64,000 bases of DNA from Ascidia mentula (taxonomy: Eukaryota > Chordata > Ascidiacea > Phlebobranchia > Ascidiidae): contig OX387204.1 in the NCBI GenBank assembly GCA_947561715.1, positions 16,807,001 through 16,871,000 on the forward strand. The letters are read 5' to 3'. Positions within the stretch are counted from its first letter, which is position 1; every line of letters begins with the position of its first letter. Position numbers and translations under genes: made by a program. The notes beneath the pieces were generated by a model. That model worked only from the letters and a program-made list of their open reading frames with translations, ran no database searches and was not told the DNA's origin. Shown here piece by piece: positions 34,017-46,800 of the stretch.

Positions 34017-36016
34017 ATTTCGTCGTTCTGTCCTACCACTGTCCCAATATCTGAGTAAGTAAACAGAATATTATTTCTGTAACGAAGTACCAACATTTTC
34101 CAGTGAAAATTATTTCCAAGAGATTTTAACTTGGCATCTCATAGTTGATACACAATGTTATCCTTTCGTACGAACACAACCATCTACATGCAGTTTTGGT
34201 TTTGCCTTTGTTGGACAACGACCCACTTTCAAGAGAAGTGATAAAGCAGGTATTGGCAGCATAAAGTGGGTTATCGGTACACACTTAAGTGGTTTGTTGT
34301 GTAATCGAAACCTTCAGCCATATGACAGTTCCTTTGCTGTTTAACGACCACACATGAAAGTGACGATAGGTGTGGTGGGCTAGCTCTCAAGGGTGACAAA
34401 TTATCAAACGCTATTGAAAAGCCAATAGTCCATGCGGGTATAAAGTAGACAAAGGGTGTTTACACAAGTTAGTAAATTAACCTTTTTACAATAATTAACG
34501 TTCAAAGATTGCAATCGAAAGTAAAAAACATGAACTAGAATTACTTCAAATGGGAGATTGAACCGTGGTTTTTGAGCGACACCAACCTAGTACCAACCCT
34601 GGCGGGCCATAGTTTAAAGACCCAACGTGTAAAATTTAGACCTCGGGCACGAGTTGGCCAACGCCTGTTTTAAGGTGACTTTATGGCATTAGGACGTCAA
34701 ATATCTCAAACATATTTGTCTTGCGGGCATCCTGTAATCGAACCATGTACTTTCCGCCTTCTTTATAGTTTGTTCTACTTATGCGTCAGCGTATTCAAAA
34801 CTCTCAATGGCCACCACGTTACCAGAGCGGTGTTCACTGTTGAGTCGGTATAGTTGATCAATATAGCACTTGTAATTTAAAACCTCACAGTCTCGAGTAA
34901 AACGAACCGGGGTGGATATTTCCCTTTTTCTCGCGCTTACGCCTATGCCATCCACCGTGTACAGGCTGGTTTATTTGTCCATTTAACACCTACTTCTACC
35001 TCCAACAATATACCTGCATGCCTCTTGCCAACCCTTAACACTCTATACTGTACACTGCCCAGTAAAGGCCCTACAAAAACTACGCCAGACACACCTAATT
35101 GTACACCAGCATTGATGCTGTTCTTGTTTCAACGGCAAACATCAACAAAACATTGATACGTTCGTCCACAATGTCACGTGCAAATAAAACATAACAAACA
35201 ACAGCAGAAAGCTTGTCGACTAAATAGCCTGGCGGAGGTTTTTTACGATACATTCTTCTAGTATGTGGAAAAGCGTTGTGACGCTACAATGGACTTTGCG
35301 CGCGGTCTCAAACAGTATTTCGAAGAAGGCATGGATAGGGGGCGTTTTGTGGGCGTTGCCTGAAGTGTTCTCCCCTCGACGCGATTGATGACAAAGTCAC
35401 ACCAGCGATCGTTCGCTTTATTGCTTGTTTGCCACAGGAAGTAGAGGTGAATGTCACATCAGTATTCCAGGGCATAGTCTCATCAATGCTGTGCAGCAAA
35501 CTAATCACAAAGAACCTCGAAATTTTTAGATCAAGTTGCGTAGGAATTTTAGTTCTTAGAACTACAACTTTTTCCGCTCCGTCAAAATAAAATAAAAGCC
35601 TAGATCAGGAAATTCCAGGATCCTTATTATAGCGGTGAATAGTTTAACCTGGACAACACTAGATAACCCTGCGAAAGGCCGGTGTTGCAGCTAGATCAAT
35701 TGAACGATTGATTAATCAAATTTTAGTAGCATGTAACATACGTCACAGAGGCCAGCGCTTGCACAATCCCATACTGCGGCCCATATGATAAATTCATCGA
35801 ATGTTCTCGAGTAAAGTGAGTCATTCAATATCCTGGTTACCACATAAAATATTATCACAAGATACAAACTCTTGTATTAAACTAACCATTTTAATGCGTC
35901 CCGATAATACAAAGAGGATCAACTCCTTCAGCTACTGTGCAACAGAATGTGTGAACAAGCGACTGCTAGTACAGCACGCGTGAATCATCTATATCCGCTC
36001 CCACAGATAATCTTGA

Positions 36017-36296
36017 TGTGTACTGTATTTTATGTTCCTGCAATATATTACTTCAAGCGCCTCATAATATCACGTGACATTATTGACCAATCAGCTCTCA
36101 TAATGGAGAGCGTTAAAGAGCCCAGTTTAGACCGGAAAATTCATTCTGTTTGCTGCCATTCTATTTGATTCCATTCGATTCTACTTGTTTTATCTTATTA
36201 CTGTTACACTGCTAATATTACTGAGACTCTACAAGCTATTCGCTGGCTTGGGATTTATTCCCATAGCCTGATAATAAACTGTTTATTTGGAATCAG
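36017..36296 (+). mobile_element. Possible solo LTR or LTR fragment
   Basis: The stretch begins TGTG and ends GGAATCA. It has a CCAAT-like box (GACCAATCAG), an AATAAA signal near 36284 with T-rich sequence after it, and is followed by TTTGCTGGTGAGAACGAGGC, which resembles the leader just after an LTR. No second LTR or reverse transcriptase is present. This is inferred from layout only. Confidence 0.3.
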
Positions 36297-36616
36297 CGGT
36301 TTGCTGGTGAGAACGAGGCAGAAGCAGATTTAACAATCGAAGAGACTCGATAACCGCTCAGGCCATCGAGACACTGTTAAATATCTCTGAGACACTTCGA
36401 GTTATTTACAAGCAACAATACTTGTTTTCTGTGAGCTGCGGACAGATGGTAACTGCGTCTACCTACTAGGTCTCATCAGTACCGCTTGGTGTGACTCGTG
36501 TAGACGAAGCATTCACTAAGAGGTTTTGGACACTAGAAATGTTTTTTTTCCAGCAACGTCCAATTCAGTGCCTCCCAGGTCATACCTCAACCTTCCTTTA
36601 AGAACAGAACATATAG

Positions 36617-36873
36617 GGAAGATACTTTTACACCGGGTCACAAAGTTTTTTCCAAACTTGATCCACATATAAGCCTATGTAACATAGAAATCTGTGCGAA
36701 TATTAACACTACGATTTGTGTAGTATTTCAACTCAAATTTGTAAACAAAAATAACAGGTGGTGGCCCTGTTTACACCTAATCATTAAAATTCTCACAGAT
36801 TTCTGTTTTACACAGACTTATACGTGGATCAAGTTTGGAAAAAACTTTGTGACCCGGTGTAGTAGTATTTTCC
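36617..36873. mobile_element. Foldback MITE with long inverted repeats
   Basis: About 257 bp. Arms of roughly 75-85 bp are near-perfect inverted copies, including TACACCGGGTCACAAAG, then CCAAACTTGATCCA and AGATTTCTGT-type blocks on both sides of a central spacer of about 90 bp. The whole element could fold into a long hairpin. No coding capacity; superfamily not assigned. Confidence 0.85.
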
Positions 36874-37298
36874 AACATATAGAAGTCCCTGGCCTTTGAC
36901 TATGTTTATGTTCATTTAGCCTTGTACTTTTCCGCTTTGCACAACCACAGAAAATGGTGGGAGTAACCAATATTTTCGTTTCGTGTCAACAGTGCAGTTT
37001 TCATATGAAAGTTTTTTTGAAGCGCCGGTTCTTTTTTCTTCAATACACGTGTTCAAAATTACTGAGTAAAAATATTTCAATGTGGAAGATATTGTTTGAT
37101 AAACGTTCAAAGCATTCTGAAATTGTAAACATGAACAACGACAGACTATATAAAGACCTATATGACCATTTTATTGTACAAAAACACATTTGTTTCGAGA
37201 GAATACATTTGGACGAAAATTACACTTGAAGCATGGGGGATCGCATACACGTAGAGAAGGCAACAACATACACGGTCGCTTACACAAAAATCACAATG

Positions 37299-37304
37299 TT
37301 TATT
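37299..37304 (-). terminator. AATAAA overlapping the EFHC1-like stop codon
   Basis: The last codons read GAA TAA AC, so the poly(A) hexamer AATAAA includes the stop codon. If used, cleavage would leave only a very short 3' untranslated region. Confidence 0.5.
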
Positions 37305-40300
37305 CTTTCTTTCCTTCGGTTTTCCTGTGTATGGCCTGGATGCTGTTGATGGTGGAGACGGGATATTGATCAGCGCATCTCTCTAAGTAGTTGAGTACGT
37401 ACTCGTCGCAGTTGGTGATCACGAAACGGTGTTTGAAAACTGCGTGGCGAAAGAATCCGTTTAACCAAAGTCAGTAACCTATGATGTGACGAAACAAAGA
37501 GATTTGTCCATGTTACCTTGGATGGTTGCCCCAATGGCAAAGTCTCCTGGGCCGTAAAACTCTGGGTTCTCGACATCCGACCCCGGTTTCGAGATGCGAG
37601 TTGCCTCCAGGAACTTCCCACCAATGATCCCCGAATTTCTCTGCGGAGGCTCGAAGATGCTCACCATGTCGTCCGAGAGGCGGTACGAGATGATGAAGCG
37701 GCGGTTGCGATCCTCCGGACGCACGGAATCCTGGCGGACAAGGAGGATGGAATTGCTTTCATATTTGTATGCAAATTATCAGTGAATGCTCATTTTCGTG
37801 GCGAAATGGAAAAGTGTGGAAATATTATTCTGGTTCTATATTTGTTTTGTCCTAATTTTGCTCTTTTTCATAAAACTGTTACATAACGATTGACCGAAAG
37901 GTACCACAAAGTGGAAATCTGTGTGCCCGCTAGTCTACCAGCTAGCCTGTGCCACAGTCACCAGCTGCACTGATGTGACCTTACAAGTTGAAACAGTGTG
38001 TACACCTGTCTGCAGCTGTTATAAACAAATTCAATACTAATGAACGTCGGAGCAGTTTAAAGCATTCTCACCATTGAAGCCTCGTATCTGAGAACTTTGT
38101 GATCGTTTTCCAGCATCTTGATGAAGTCTTTCTTGGGAGGTTGGGGGACCAGAGAGAGACAATTCTGCACGGAGTCTTCCAAGGAACCAAACCCATTGTA
38201 AGGAGGCAATTCCTGTGGGAATGTTTGCAAGATTGTGTTTAGGATGACTTTATCTTCAAGTGACTTGGGTATGTTAATGAAAAAGAGTTTGCGGAAAAGT
38301 TCAATTTACTAACCATTTTTGGAAGATCATTGGCAGGACCAGTAACAGGTATTGGTTCAAAGTTGTTTACGTTGAACATCATTCTGTAATATCTGCATCA
38401 AAACATAATTGCTTTAATGGGCGCCTGACTCGATAACTTTCATGGTATTATCGGTGCCCATTTTATTTCCTTGTATATTGTTCTTTGCGTAGTTGCTTTT
38501 TTTCGCAAAATAAACATGATTTGATTTGATTCAAGTTTATTTAACAGCCAAGGCTAAAAGGTTATGAGGGAAACGATTGCACACAAAAGTTTTCTGTAAC
38601 AAAAAATTAGTCAACCTAAAATCAGCGCAGAGAAGGCCAGAGAAAATGTGAAAATAAAATTTTGAATCCTTAAATAAGACTTTATATAAAGACAGAAACT
38701 GATGATGCCAAAAGGCGAGATTAATATGTCTGTCAAACAAATACAAGATCATACACTGGCCTTGATCGTCTGTCACTCACTTTCGACTTTCCGGAATTAG
38801 CGCAGATGGATGTATTTCCAGGAACTTAATATTACCGATATTAGCCTATATCATAGTGGCTAATTTCCTTTTAGTGCCGTTTTAAAGGTATTTTTGGCTG
38901 CTAGTCCTCACAAAATGCCATTTCCGTGCCAATATAACTATTTTTTAAAACCACACCGATGTTTTGATTACGTCAGTCGTTACGTCATCATTACTTTTTC
39001 GTAAACTCGTCGCAGTCGTAAATAAGAACTCTTCTCCCATAGATGAACAGTGTCTTCCCGATGGCGAAATCCTGTGGCGTGAACCACTTTTTCACCTCGT
39101 GATCCGAGAGTTCCATCACGATCATAGGAAACGATGCTAAAAATTTAAGTGATTGCGTGTCGGAATCCAAACACATTACGGACGTTTTCAAACTTAAACT
39201 ATACGTTTGATTACGAAGCTGAGAATTGTGACAATTTCGTACGTGTGTTATTCCAGGACTTTGCAAACAAAGGTAATTTTACTTGTACAAAAACTCATTT
39301 ATTTCGGTCGTGAATCACAAATATCACCTAAGATTTGTAATGGGACCTTTATTTTCTTGCGATCATTGGCGTAAAAAGGCCATGCATAAAGTCACACATA
39401 TTTTTTGTATGGGTTTGCAGAATGGACAAAGCTGGTAAAGCCCTGTGCTCTATACAATGTTGTGCTATATACAATGTTGTGCTTTATTCAATGGGTTTTA
39501 CAGGTATGTGAAGACCTTAAACTATCATGGCAAAGCTTACAATCCACGTTGTTTCTATCCTTGGGGAGCCTCTGTCTCCTTAGCAACACGGGGAAGGGAT
39601 CGTGGCCGTCGTTCGGTTTGTGAACCTCGCGGATTTCAATCGAGTCGTCCACAAGGAAATAGTGCAACACGTACGGCCTCATTTCCCCAAACATGGAATC
39701 ACGGTCGTCCCACACGCAGTAGAAACGCAGCACCTATCAAAGACGGGATTTGTTTAGAAAAAAAATGTCAATTACTATAATTTTATCAATCCGTACAGTT
39801 CTAAATCCAATATGTTTGGAAATAACTACAATATATTTCGCTACAGGCACATCTATTTGGGAAGGAAGTCTGTAGGAGTGTTGGTGAAATAACGATGTAT
39901 GAATGGGGCAAAACAAATTGCTTCGTTTAAGATTATATTTATGTCTATTAAATTGTGGTTCATTTTTTTAGCGTAAGCCATTGTGAATAAAATGCCTTTT
40001 TGTTGTAATTTCCTATCGAAACGAAAAGTTTGGCCTTTAAAAAATGTGTCAAGTCTACCTTCCTGTCAAGTTTGAGGAACTTCTTGAGCTTGTCAAAGTC
40101 AGAACGTGTAGTGTAGGAACGGAGTGGCTGCTTGCGACCCTCTGTGTATGGATCTCGAGGCACAGACTCTGGGTCATTTAGAATCAGACCTTCACTCTCC
40201 ATAAAGTTCTGAAATAAATTGAAGATATATCATAATTATGTCCCTAATTACTTGTGCCATTTCAATTTGATATTTATGTTCTTATTTTCCTTTTTAACAA

Positions 40301-42758
40301 TTTGGAAAACCCATTATTGGATAAAATTTTTAAAAAATTGAGTAGTCGTAGTTTTAATTCAATAAAACTGCTAAAACGCACTTAAAATTTGAATATTTTC
40401 ATATCACTATAATAGATAAATACAATTTAATATAATTACAGATGTAAACTTGTCACAGTTGGTGATTCTGAATGATTTTCCATAGAAAACAACATTCATT
40501 CCCAAGTTGAGATCCTTCCAATGCCAATGGTTTCCTTGGTCATCTTTTGGCAAGCGTTGTCTCTTGATCAACTTGCCCTAGTAAACATTTCACCGGTTAA
40601 CTAATAGCTTCAAAGCTTTTTACATACATCATGAGGTTTTCAGGCTTGGCAGCCCAGGCAATTCAGCCTAGCTGGATCAGCCACTTTTTCCTGACAAGTC
40701 AGAGCAAGATTTGAAAAATCAAGCTCCCCGTAAGGTTTGAACTCACGACCCTGGGCTGACCAGGCCCAACGATCTACCAACTGAGCTACATGAGCTCAGT
40801 GGTTTCACAGGGTATACTGTGGCCAAGGTACACTGGTGCGCAAGCGCACAACTTGCCAGGCAACCTTCACAAAATATATACGTAGGGGATCTCTACTATC
40901 ATGCCATTGCATGTAATATTTTTACATATTGAGAGTAAAATGATTCAAGAGATATTGATTAAGCCTTATAATTTATAACTAATACCTTACATTACATAAT
41001 TTATTCTCCCGCTACAAGCAATCGAAAATAGTGCAAAACAGAGTACACTGGACCTTAAAAGCTTTGATTCAAGATATTTTGATTAACCATTGTAGTTTTA
41101 ATTGTTTAAATGCTGCAGTACTAACATATTGTTCATTTACAGCACAACACAAAATATGACAATTTGATTTCTCAGCAAAACGTTTCTTTAGGTATCACAT
41201 GTGGACCTAACAGACAACTGGATCAATCATATTATAACTGTGTAGCACATAACTATGCACATGTAATCTTTGTAGCAGCGTATTTACCTGAGGCATGCCA
41301 GAATTTTCAACATGGGGTTCCACAACAGAAATGCTGTCATCTTCCAGATAGAAGAATATTTCTACTGGCCGAACTCTGTAAAACTCCTGTGGCGATTCAT
41401 GAACAGTTTCTTTGAAGTAGCCAATGAACTTCAAAACCTTGGGAAGAGTTCATATTTTTAGCTAGGAAACTACAGGACGATAGCCAGATGTACATCACAT
41501 GTTAAAGAGTCAAGAAAACAGTGAATTTTTTAAACAAATTGCAACAAAGAGGTATGAGGCAATATGGTATAATGACTTTCAAGAATTTATTTTTGAAAGG
41601 CAATATATTATTCAAGATATACATTTTATCAGCAAAGGCACAATTATTTTTGTGTTTTTCATTTTTTACAGTTTTATATGAAAAACCATGGCAAATTCAT
41701 TTTATTACAAACTAGTTTGCTTGAATTTAACGTTGGTATTTTTGATACCTTTTTGTCAAAAGCCAAGTGCGCCGGCACAAATGTTTCTGGTGGTGCCTGC
41801 TTTGCTTGACCATAAGTAAGTGTGGGCATCTTGTTGGCAAGCTCATCAAGTTCCGCCTCAGAGAGCTGGTTTACAGTCAAACGCTCACCGCCCAATCCTA
41901 CCGATGGGGAGTGCTGTTGAGCATAGCCATTCTTGAACTTCAGAGTGTTGGTCACATGGTAGCGAGTTTTCTATGAATGAAAACAGTAAGCGCATTAGCT
42001 AGAGTAATACACTCAATTGTCTTTATAGTTGTGGAAGGTATGATTGTTCTTGTCTTTCCATTTTGTTCAAACAACTGCTGACAAAATGATACAATAACAT
42101 GTTTCCACTAAAATATTTTAAATTACTATATGCTGTGTGGTATACAGCATTTGTCATGGTAGAATCAGATCCTATTTGTTTATATTTACTTATGTCATAG
42201 ACCTTGGTTTATTGCTAATTTGGTGTGATATTCGAGGTATATACAATATATTGGTAATGTTTTTTAAACATAAACTTTTAATATTCTAAATATTTAATCC
42301 AAATTTTTCGCAAATTGTGACAAAAAATAGGTCTATTACATCTCAATATCTGAATTTGGTTGGATTTTCCAGATTCAACCTTGCATATATAAACTAAAGC
42401 ATGTTTCAGTTTCACGAATATGCACAAACTACTTATAGTTAGATTCTTGCTGAGCTACAATGTTCTCCACAATATTGACACATAAATTGACTAACTGCCA
42501 ATATTGTTGTGTGTCTGTTGTAACAGCAGACTTGCTAGTTCTCTTTGGGCATGTGCTAACTTAAATAACCTGACTGGGTTTAATAACTTATACAAGCATA
42601 CAACTTTTGTTTTACAATTTGTTTACAGTCTATTTAACTTCTGTAAAAAATATATACAGTTCGTAATGAATAAAACTTTGCAACAAGACCCTTACTGTTG
42701 GATCTTCAAATGTGTTTCCTGGGAGAAAAGGTAAACCTTCTGCCCTGGTTGTCGCCAT
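37300..42758 (-). CDS. EFHC1: EFHC1-like DM10-domain ciliary protein, no EF-hand
   Basis: EFHC1 proteins are microtubule inner proteins of the ciliary axoneme. Exons 42696-42758, 41749-41970, 41288-41437, 40440-40577, 40059-40208, 39541-39733, 38995-39136, 38314-38392, 38072-38212, 37517-37730, 37300-37439 give 543 aa. The N-terminus [29 protein letters not shown] and [14 protein letters not shown] follow human EFHC1 closely. Three DM10 domains lie at about 95-190 ([20 protein letters not shown]), 240-352 ([23 protein letters not shown]) and 415-520 ([27 protein letters not shown]). Human EFHC1 (640 aa) continues into an EF-hand. Here the frame stops right after the third domain, and the stop codon overlaps an AATAAA. 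One intron holds a SINE and another an antisense hammerhead relic. Confidence 0.93.
37903..38017 (+). repeat. Decayed hammerhead-ribozyme repeat, copy 2 (EFHC1-like intron, antisense)
   Basis: It contains the upstream module ACCACAAAGTGGAA, a GCTAG/CTAGC hairpin, then AGCTGCA, CTGATGT (37970-37976), a degraded stem II, GAAA, ACAG...CTGT, GTC ending at 38010, and TGCAGCT (38011-38017). Stem I is perfect. The core A is T at 37976 and stem II has AGTTG instead of AGGTC, so self-cleavage is unlikely. Confidence 0.75.
38430..38535 (+). mobile_element. Possible LINE/SINE 3' tail
   Basis: Sequence in an intron of the EFHC1-like gene ends AAATAAACATGATTTGATTTGATT. Short tandem ATTTG units after an AATAAA are typical of the 3' end of some non-LTR retroelements. 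The left edge is not defined and no coding part remains. Confidence 0.35.
40633..40851 (-). mobile_element. tRNA-derived SINE, copy 2 (EFHC1-like intron)
   Basis: About 219 bp aligning along its length with 28024-28249. On the minus strand it has the same tRNA-like head (TAGCTCAGTTGGTAGA, loop CTGGTCA, GTGAGTTCAAACC) and the same 3' body with GGCTGATCCAGCTA. It lies in sense orientation in the intron between exons 3 and 4. Confidence 0.85.
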
Positions 42759-43857
42759 CTTTGAAATTGTAAACACAGTGGCTAAATGGATCCTATATCA
42801 AACCAATCTGTGAAATATCACAGTGCACCAGATTAGAAAGTGGTACCAAAATACTAAACAAAATAGTCTAAACTTAAAGTTACAGATTTGCTAACATAAT
42901 GTCCAGTTCAGCAATTGCAACGAGAAATGTATTTCTGTTTTATTTGTTTCTGTGGGCTGTAGTTGCAAAGAGATTCACACACATTAACATGTTGTAAATA
43001 TACTGAAGAATACCTCGGAAAGAAATAATACTACTAAGTTTCCAAATTAAATTAGCAGCCACCAGAACCAATACGTAATAAGAGATAATTGTTGTTCCTT
43101 TCCTTGGCACACTTCTTTCCAAGTTCGCTGTCTTGGTTACTGTTGCTAGGTACATATTTAAGCACTAATGGCGCAATTGAGCGTAAATTATAAAAGAACT
43201 TTAACTGATAAAATAGCAAATGCAAAATAACAGTTTATGTAGGTATTAATTTAAACACATCATAAAAGCAAATTACTGCAAAATTGCACCTACTTTTTTG
43301 AGGAAATTCAGAACGTCATACATTTCAAATAGAATACAAATTGTCCAAGATTATAATTTCCAGCCAATTATGACGAAATTCAACTTTACATACAGTGAAT
43401 TGCGCATCAATCAGTTACAAAATTTTTAAATAAATTCGTAGGCAATTGATTGAAAACTCATAATTGTTTCGTGAAAGGTTGCGCAAGACAAAACAATCAG
43501 ACTTATTCGATTTTGTGCGGTTTTATTTACATTGAAATCTGAACATGGAATGCGTATAAAGCATCAAAAATTTAAAACAAATCCTGGTACAAAACAAGCG
43601 AACAAGGCACTTTGCACAAATTGCACGTGGCTATTCATTTCTCAGTAATAAAATACACAACTCGAAGGACTCTATTACATGTAGGATTTCCCTTTATTAA
43701 ATGGACTTATCCCCAATAATACAAGGCCAGTAAAATTCAGGTGTTAAATACATTATGTGTTTGACGGACATCCGAGTTGACAAAACCATTCAAAAAAAGG
43801 TGATAATACACAATACAACCCGCAACAGTTTTCCACTTTGGATTTTTCAACATCTTC
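42759..43857. other. Spacer between KLHL and EFHC1-like genes
   Basis: About 1.1 kb holding the promoter side of the EFHC1-like gene and the 3' untranslated region of the KLHL gene. On the minus strand, AATAAA at 43693-43698 lies about 160 bp after the KLHL stop and is a likely poly(A) signal. No other feature seen. Confidence 0.6.
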
Positions 43858-46800
43858 TTAGCGCACAAGATGATGAGGCAAGGTGAGAGTGCAGAGGCGA
43901 AGACCAGCGAGTCCTCTTGGCAAATTTCCAACCCTTTCCCATTCATCTTTCTCTGGCTCGTACGTCTGGATCACTTTGATGCAACGTCTTGCCGACCAAC
44001 AGTAACCACCCACAATGAAGACTTTGTTGTCCAACTGGAGACAGAACGTAGCAAAGTTAAAAGTGAGCTGATTTTCGAACTATTATAGGTCTCATCAATG
44101 CAGGTTGGTAACTAGTAATGACCTTGCCCGCCAAACAACCTGTCGAAATATTCCACTATACGTGGTGACTATAAAGTAGTCAAAGTTAACTTGTTTCATT
44201 GTGCAGAGACGAAGAATGTTTCGTTTTAAATAATCTTTTTTTTCTCAATGCAATCTTTTTCAAGTCATCCTAGACAAGAGCACATTTTCCTGCCAAAGTG
44301 CCAGAAAAATATACTTTTTCTACTCATTAATTTGACCACTATAATTTTTGTCGGCGGGAAAGAATCGCATTGTTTTCTGTAGTGCAGATTTCTCACTCAT
44401 TAGCATTGCACCTACCACACATGAGCCCGCCTCACTCTGGCCCATTGTAATTGGAGTCACGTTCGTCCATTGGTCAAAATCCGGGCTGTACACTTCCGTT
44501 TCAAGAACGTCCACCCGTTTGTTGATGCCGGTGTTTCCCCCAATGACGTAAATTCTGAAAATTTATAGAAATATTATTTATGATTACACAGAGTTCAAAG
44601 AAGTTCTATAAATAACACACTCCTGGCACTTCCTTCAATCTAGTATCAGTCTGGTATGATATTGAAAATCATATTTCGGCATCGTCGGTTACTAAATACG
44701 GAACTAATATATTTTCCTATGTCATATCAGCAGACTGATTATTGTATTAAAGCAAGTGCTTTGTGTGTGAATTATTAGGAAAGGGCTGTGATCGACAGGT
44801 CAGCATCTGCAATTTGTGGTTTAGATCCTGATATTTCATACTTGAAGTAATTGTCATGGAAAATGTTGTACAAAAAATCTTTTCAACACTTACTTTTCTT
44901 TGAGGGTGACTTGGCTGTGCCACCCTCTCGGCGCCTGCATGGGCGACCTTCGTTCCCAGATGTCATGCTTTGGGTTGTAGCACAACATCGCATCACTGAA
45001 ATGACCGTCACTGAATCCTCCACTCACGTACAACTTGTCCCGGTGCACGGAGCCGTTGTGGTCGCACAGTGCGTTCTGCAAATGACAACAGTTTCTCCGT
45101 TTAAAGTCATGTCGGGAAAATATGTCGTTCATTAGCCATAATAATGTTTCAGTTTAAAAGAAATTCGCAATTTTTAAGGAAATGCGCTTTCTACATCTAC
45201 ACATGGAAACAAGAGCAAGCAAATAATTATAATCGTGTGCGACATGGACATGACAAAGGTCCTCGCGCTATGGGGCCTCAAAGTCACAAAAGTAGTCTTT
45301 TTAAGGTGGCCATTTTGTCAAGCGGGTCCCCTATTTCGTGCTAACTTTGGAAACCGATGATATGAACCCCACATACGCTTACGTACGCCCAATAAAAGGG
45401 CAGCAACAGTTCCTTTTTACCTGAGTTGAAGCGACGTACTTCCATCTGTCTTCTTCGACGCAGTAGCATTCCACAGAGGAAAGTCTGCCCACTGAATTGA
45501 CCCCACCGACAGCATACAATCTGTTGTATGCAGGGATGGCGCTGACGTGAAATCCTGCTCTGTGCTCGTTCATGCTCGCTATCTTCATCCAAGTATTAAA
45601 GCGTGGATCGTATCTGTGCAAGTTCGTTGCAAATTAAAGTCATACGAAATAATTTAAATGCAGCTTTGAGTAGGAATTATATAAATTTGTTACAGACAGA
45701 GTTTACAGTGTCAATAATATTTTAATTGCTTACTCTTTACACACTCATTGAAGTAGAAAATTGCTTTAAATTACTACCCAGTAAAACATGATTTAGGGCG
45801 TCTTGAATTCTTATCTCAGGTACGCAATCCCACGTCAGCATTTACAGCAATGTAAGGATAATATTATTCCACCCAAGTTGCTGACGAGTGACAAGATGTT
45901 CGTTACCTGGTGACGGTGGAAACGGAGGTTTTTCCCCTTTCTTCGAAGTGGTTTTGCCCGCCAAGAACATACAGGAAGTTATTCAGCACCGCAACACAGT
46001 GAGAATGCACCCCGGAGTCCATGCTTGGTAGAAGAGTGTAGGCGGTCAGTTCCCGGTTGAACACTGCGAAAAACAGACAATATTTAAAAAAATAATCCTC
46101 GGCGAAACCGCGGAAAGCCAAGCGTTGAAAAATGTAAACGGAAACCTTCAGTGCAATATGAAAAAAAGATTTTGTCCCCGAAATACTCTGTTACTTATCA
46201 ATGCTATATAATCATTACCTTTGAGTTGGTTTGAAACTTCGTCAGTGTTATCTGCACCACCCAGCACAACCAGTCTTGTGTCACTCGATCTAATTCTGGT
46301 TCGTGCCGATGGTACGATTGGCTGAGAGTGTGGGAGCATGTGGTAACTGCTTGCCTGCGTAAACAAAAATCCTATCGGTCAGAAATCAAATCTAAATTGT
46401 TTCGTCCAAAATAAATAACTTACGATAAAATTTAAAAAAGAAATAAAAAATGGGCAGCAGAGGATTACGAATCCACCAATGCGTTTTTTTATATGATCCC
46501 AGAATCATTATTTGTGTTATGGGTGTTTTTGAATCACATCTTTATAGCCTATTATTTAGTTTTCGTTTGAATTGTCCATGTTCGATATGACGTTACGCGT
46601 GTTTCATTGCATTCTGGCGTTGTGAAAATAGACACATTACCTCCAAAAGCAGATCGTTGCATTTTGTTCTCATGAAATCCACAACGTTGACATGAACCAT
46701 CAGATCACGAGGAGGCATCAGGGGAAATCTGATCTTCTCCATGAGTTTACGAATAAACGCTTGTCTGTAGGAGAAGATAACTATTCAAATGTAGTTTACG

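Larger units (their letters stand above)
34017..37299. other. Gene-poor intergenic region upstream of SLC6
   Basis: About 3.3 kb with the transporter promoter at its left side and the 3' flank of the EFHC1-like gene at its right. I see no convincing exon. It contains a possible LTR fragment (about 36017-36296) and a foldback MITE (36617-36873). Confidence 0.6.

Noticed and set aside
39445..39780. 111-codon plus-strand frame
   Set aside because: It is antisense to EFHC1-like exon 6, which carries a recognisable DM10 domain.
44099..44145. TAATGACC...CTGTCGAAAT as another hammerhead relic
   Set aside because: The core is wrong, stem II does not pair and no stem I arms or cleavage triplet can be placed.
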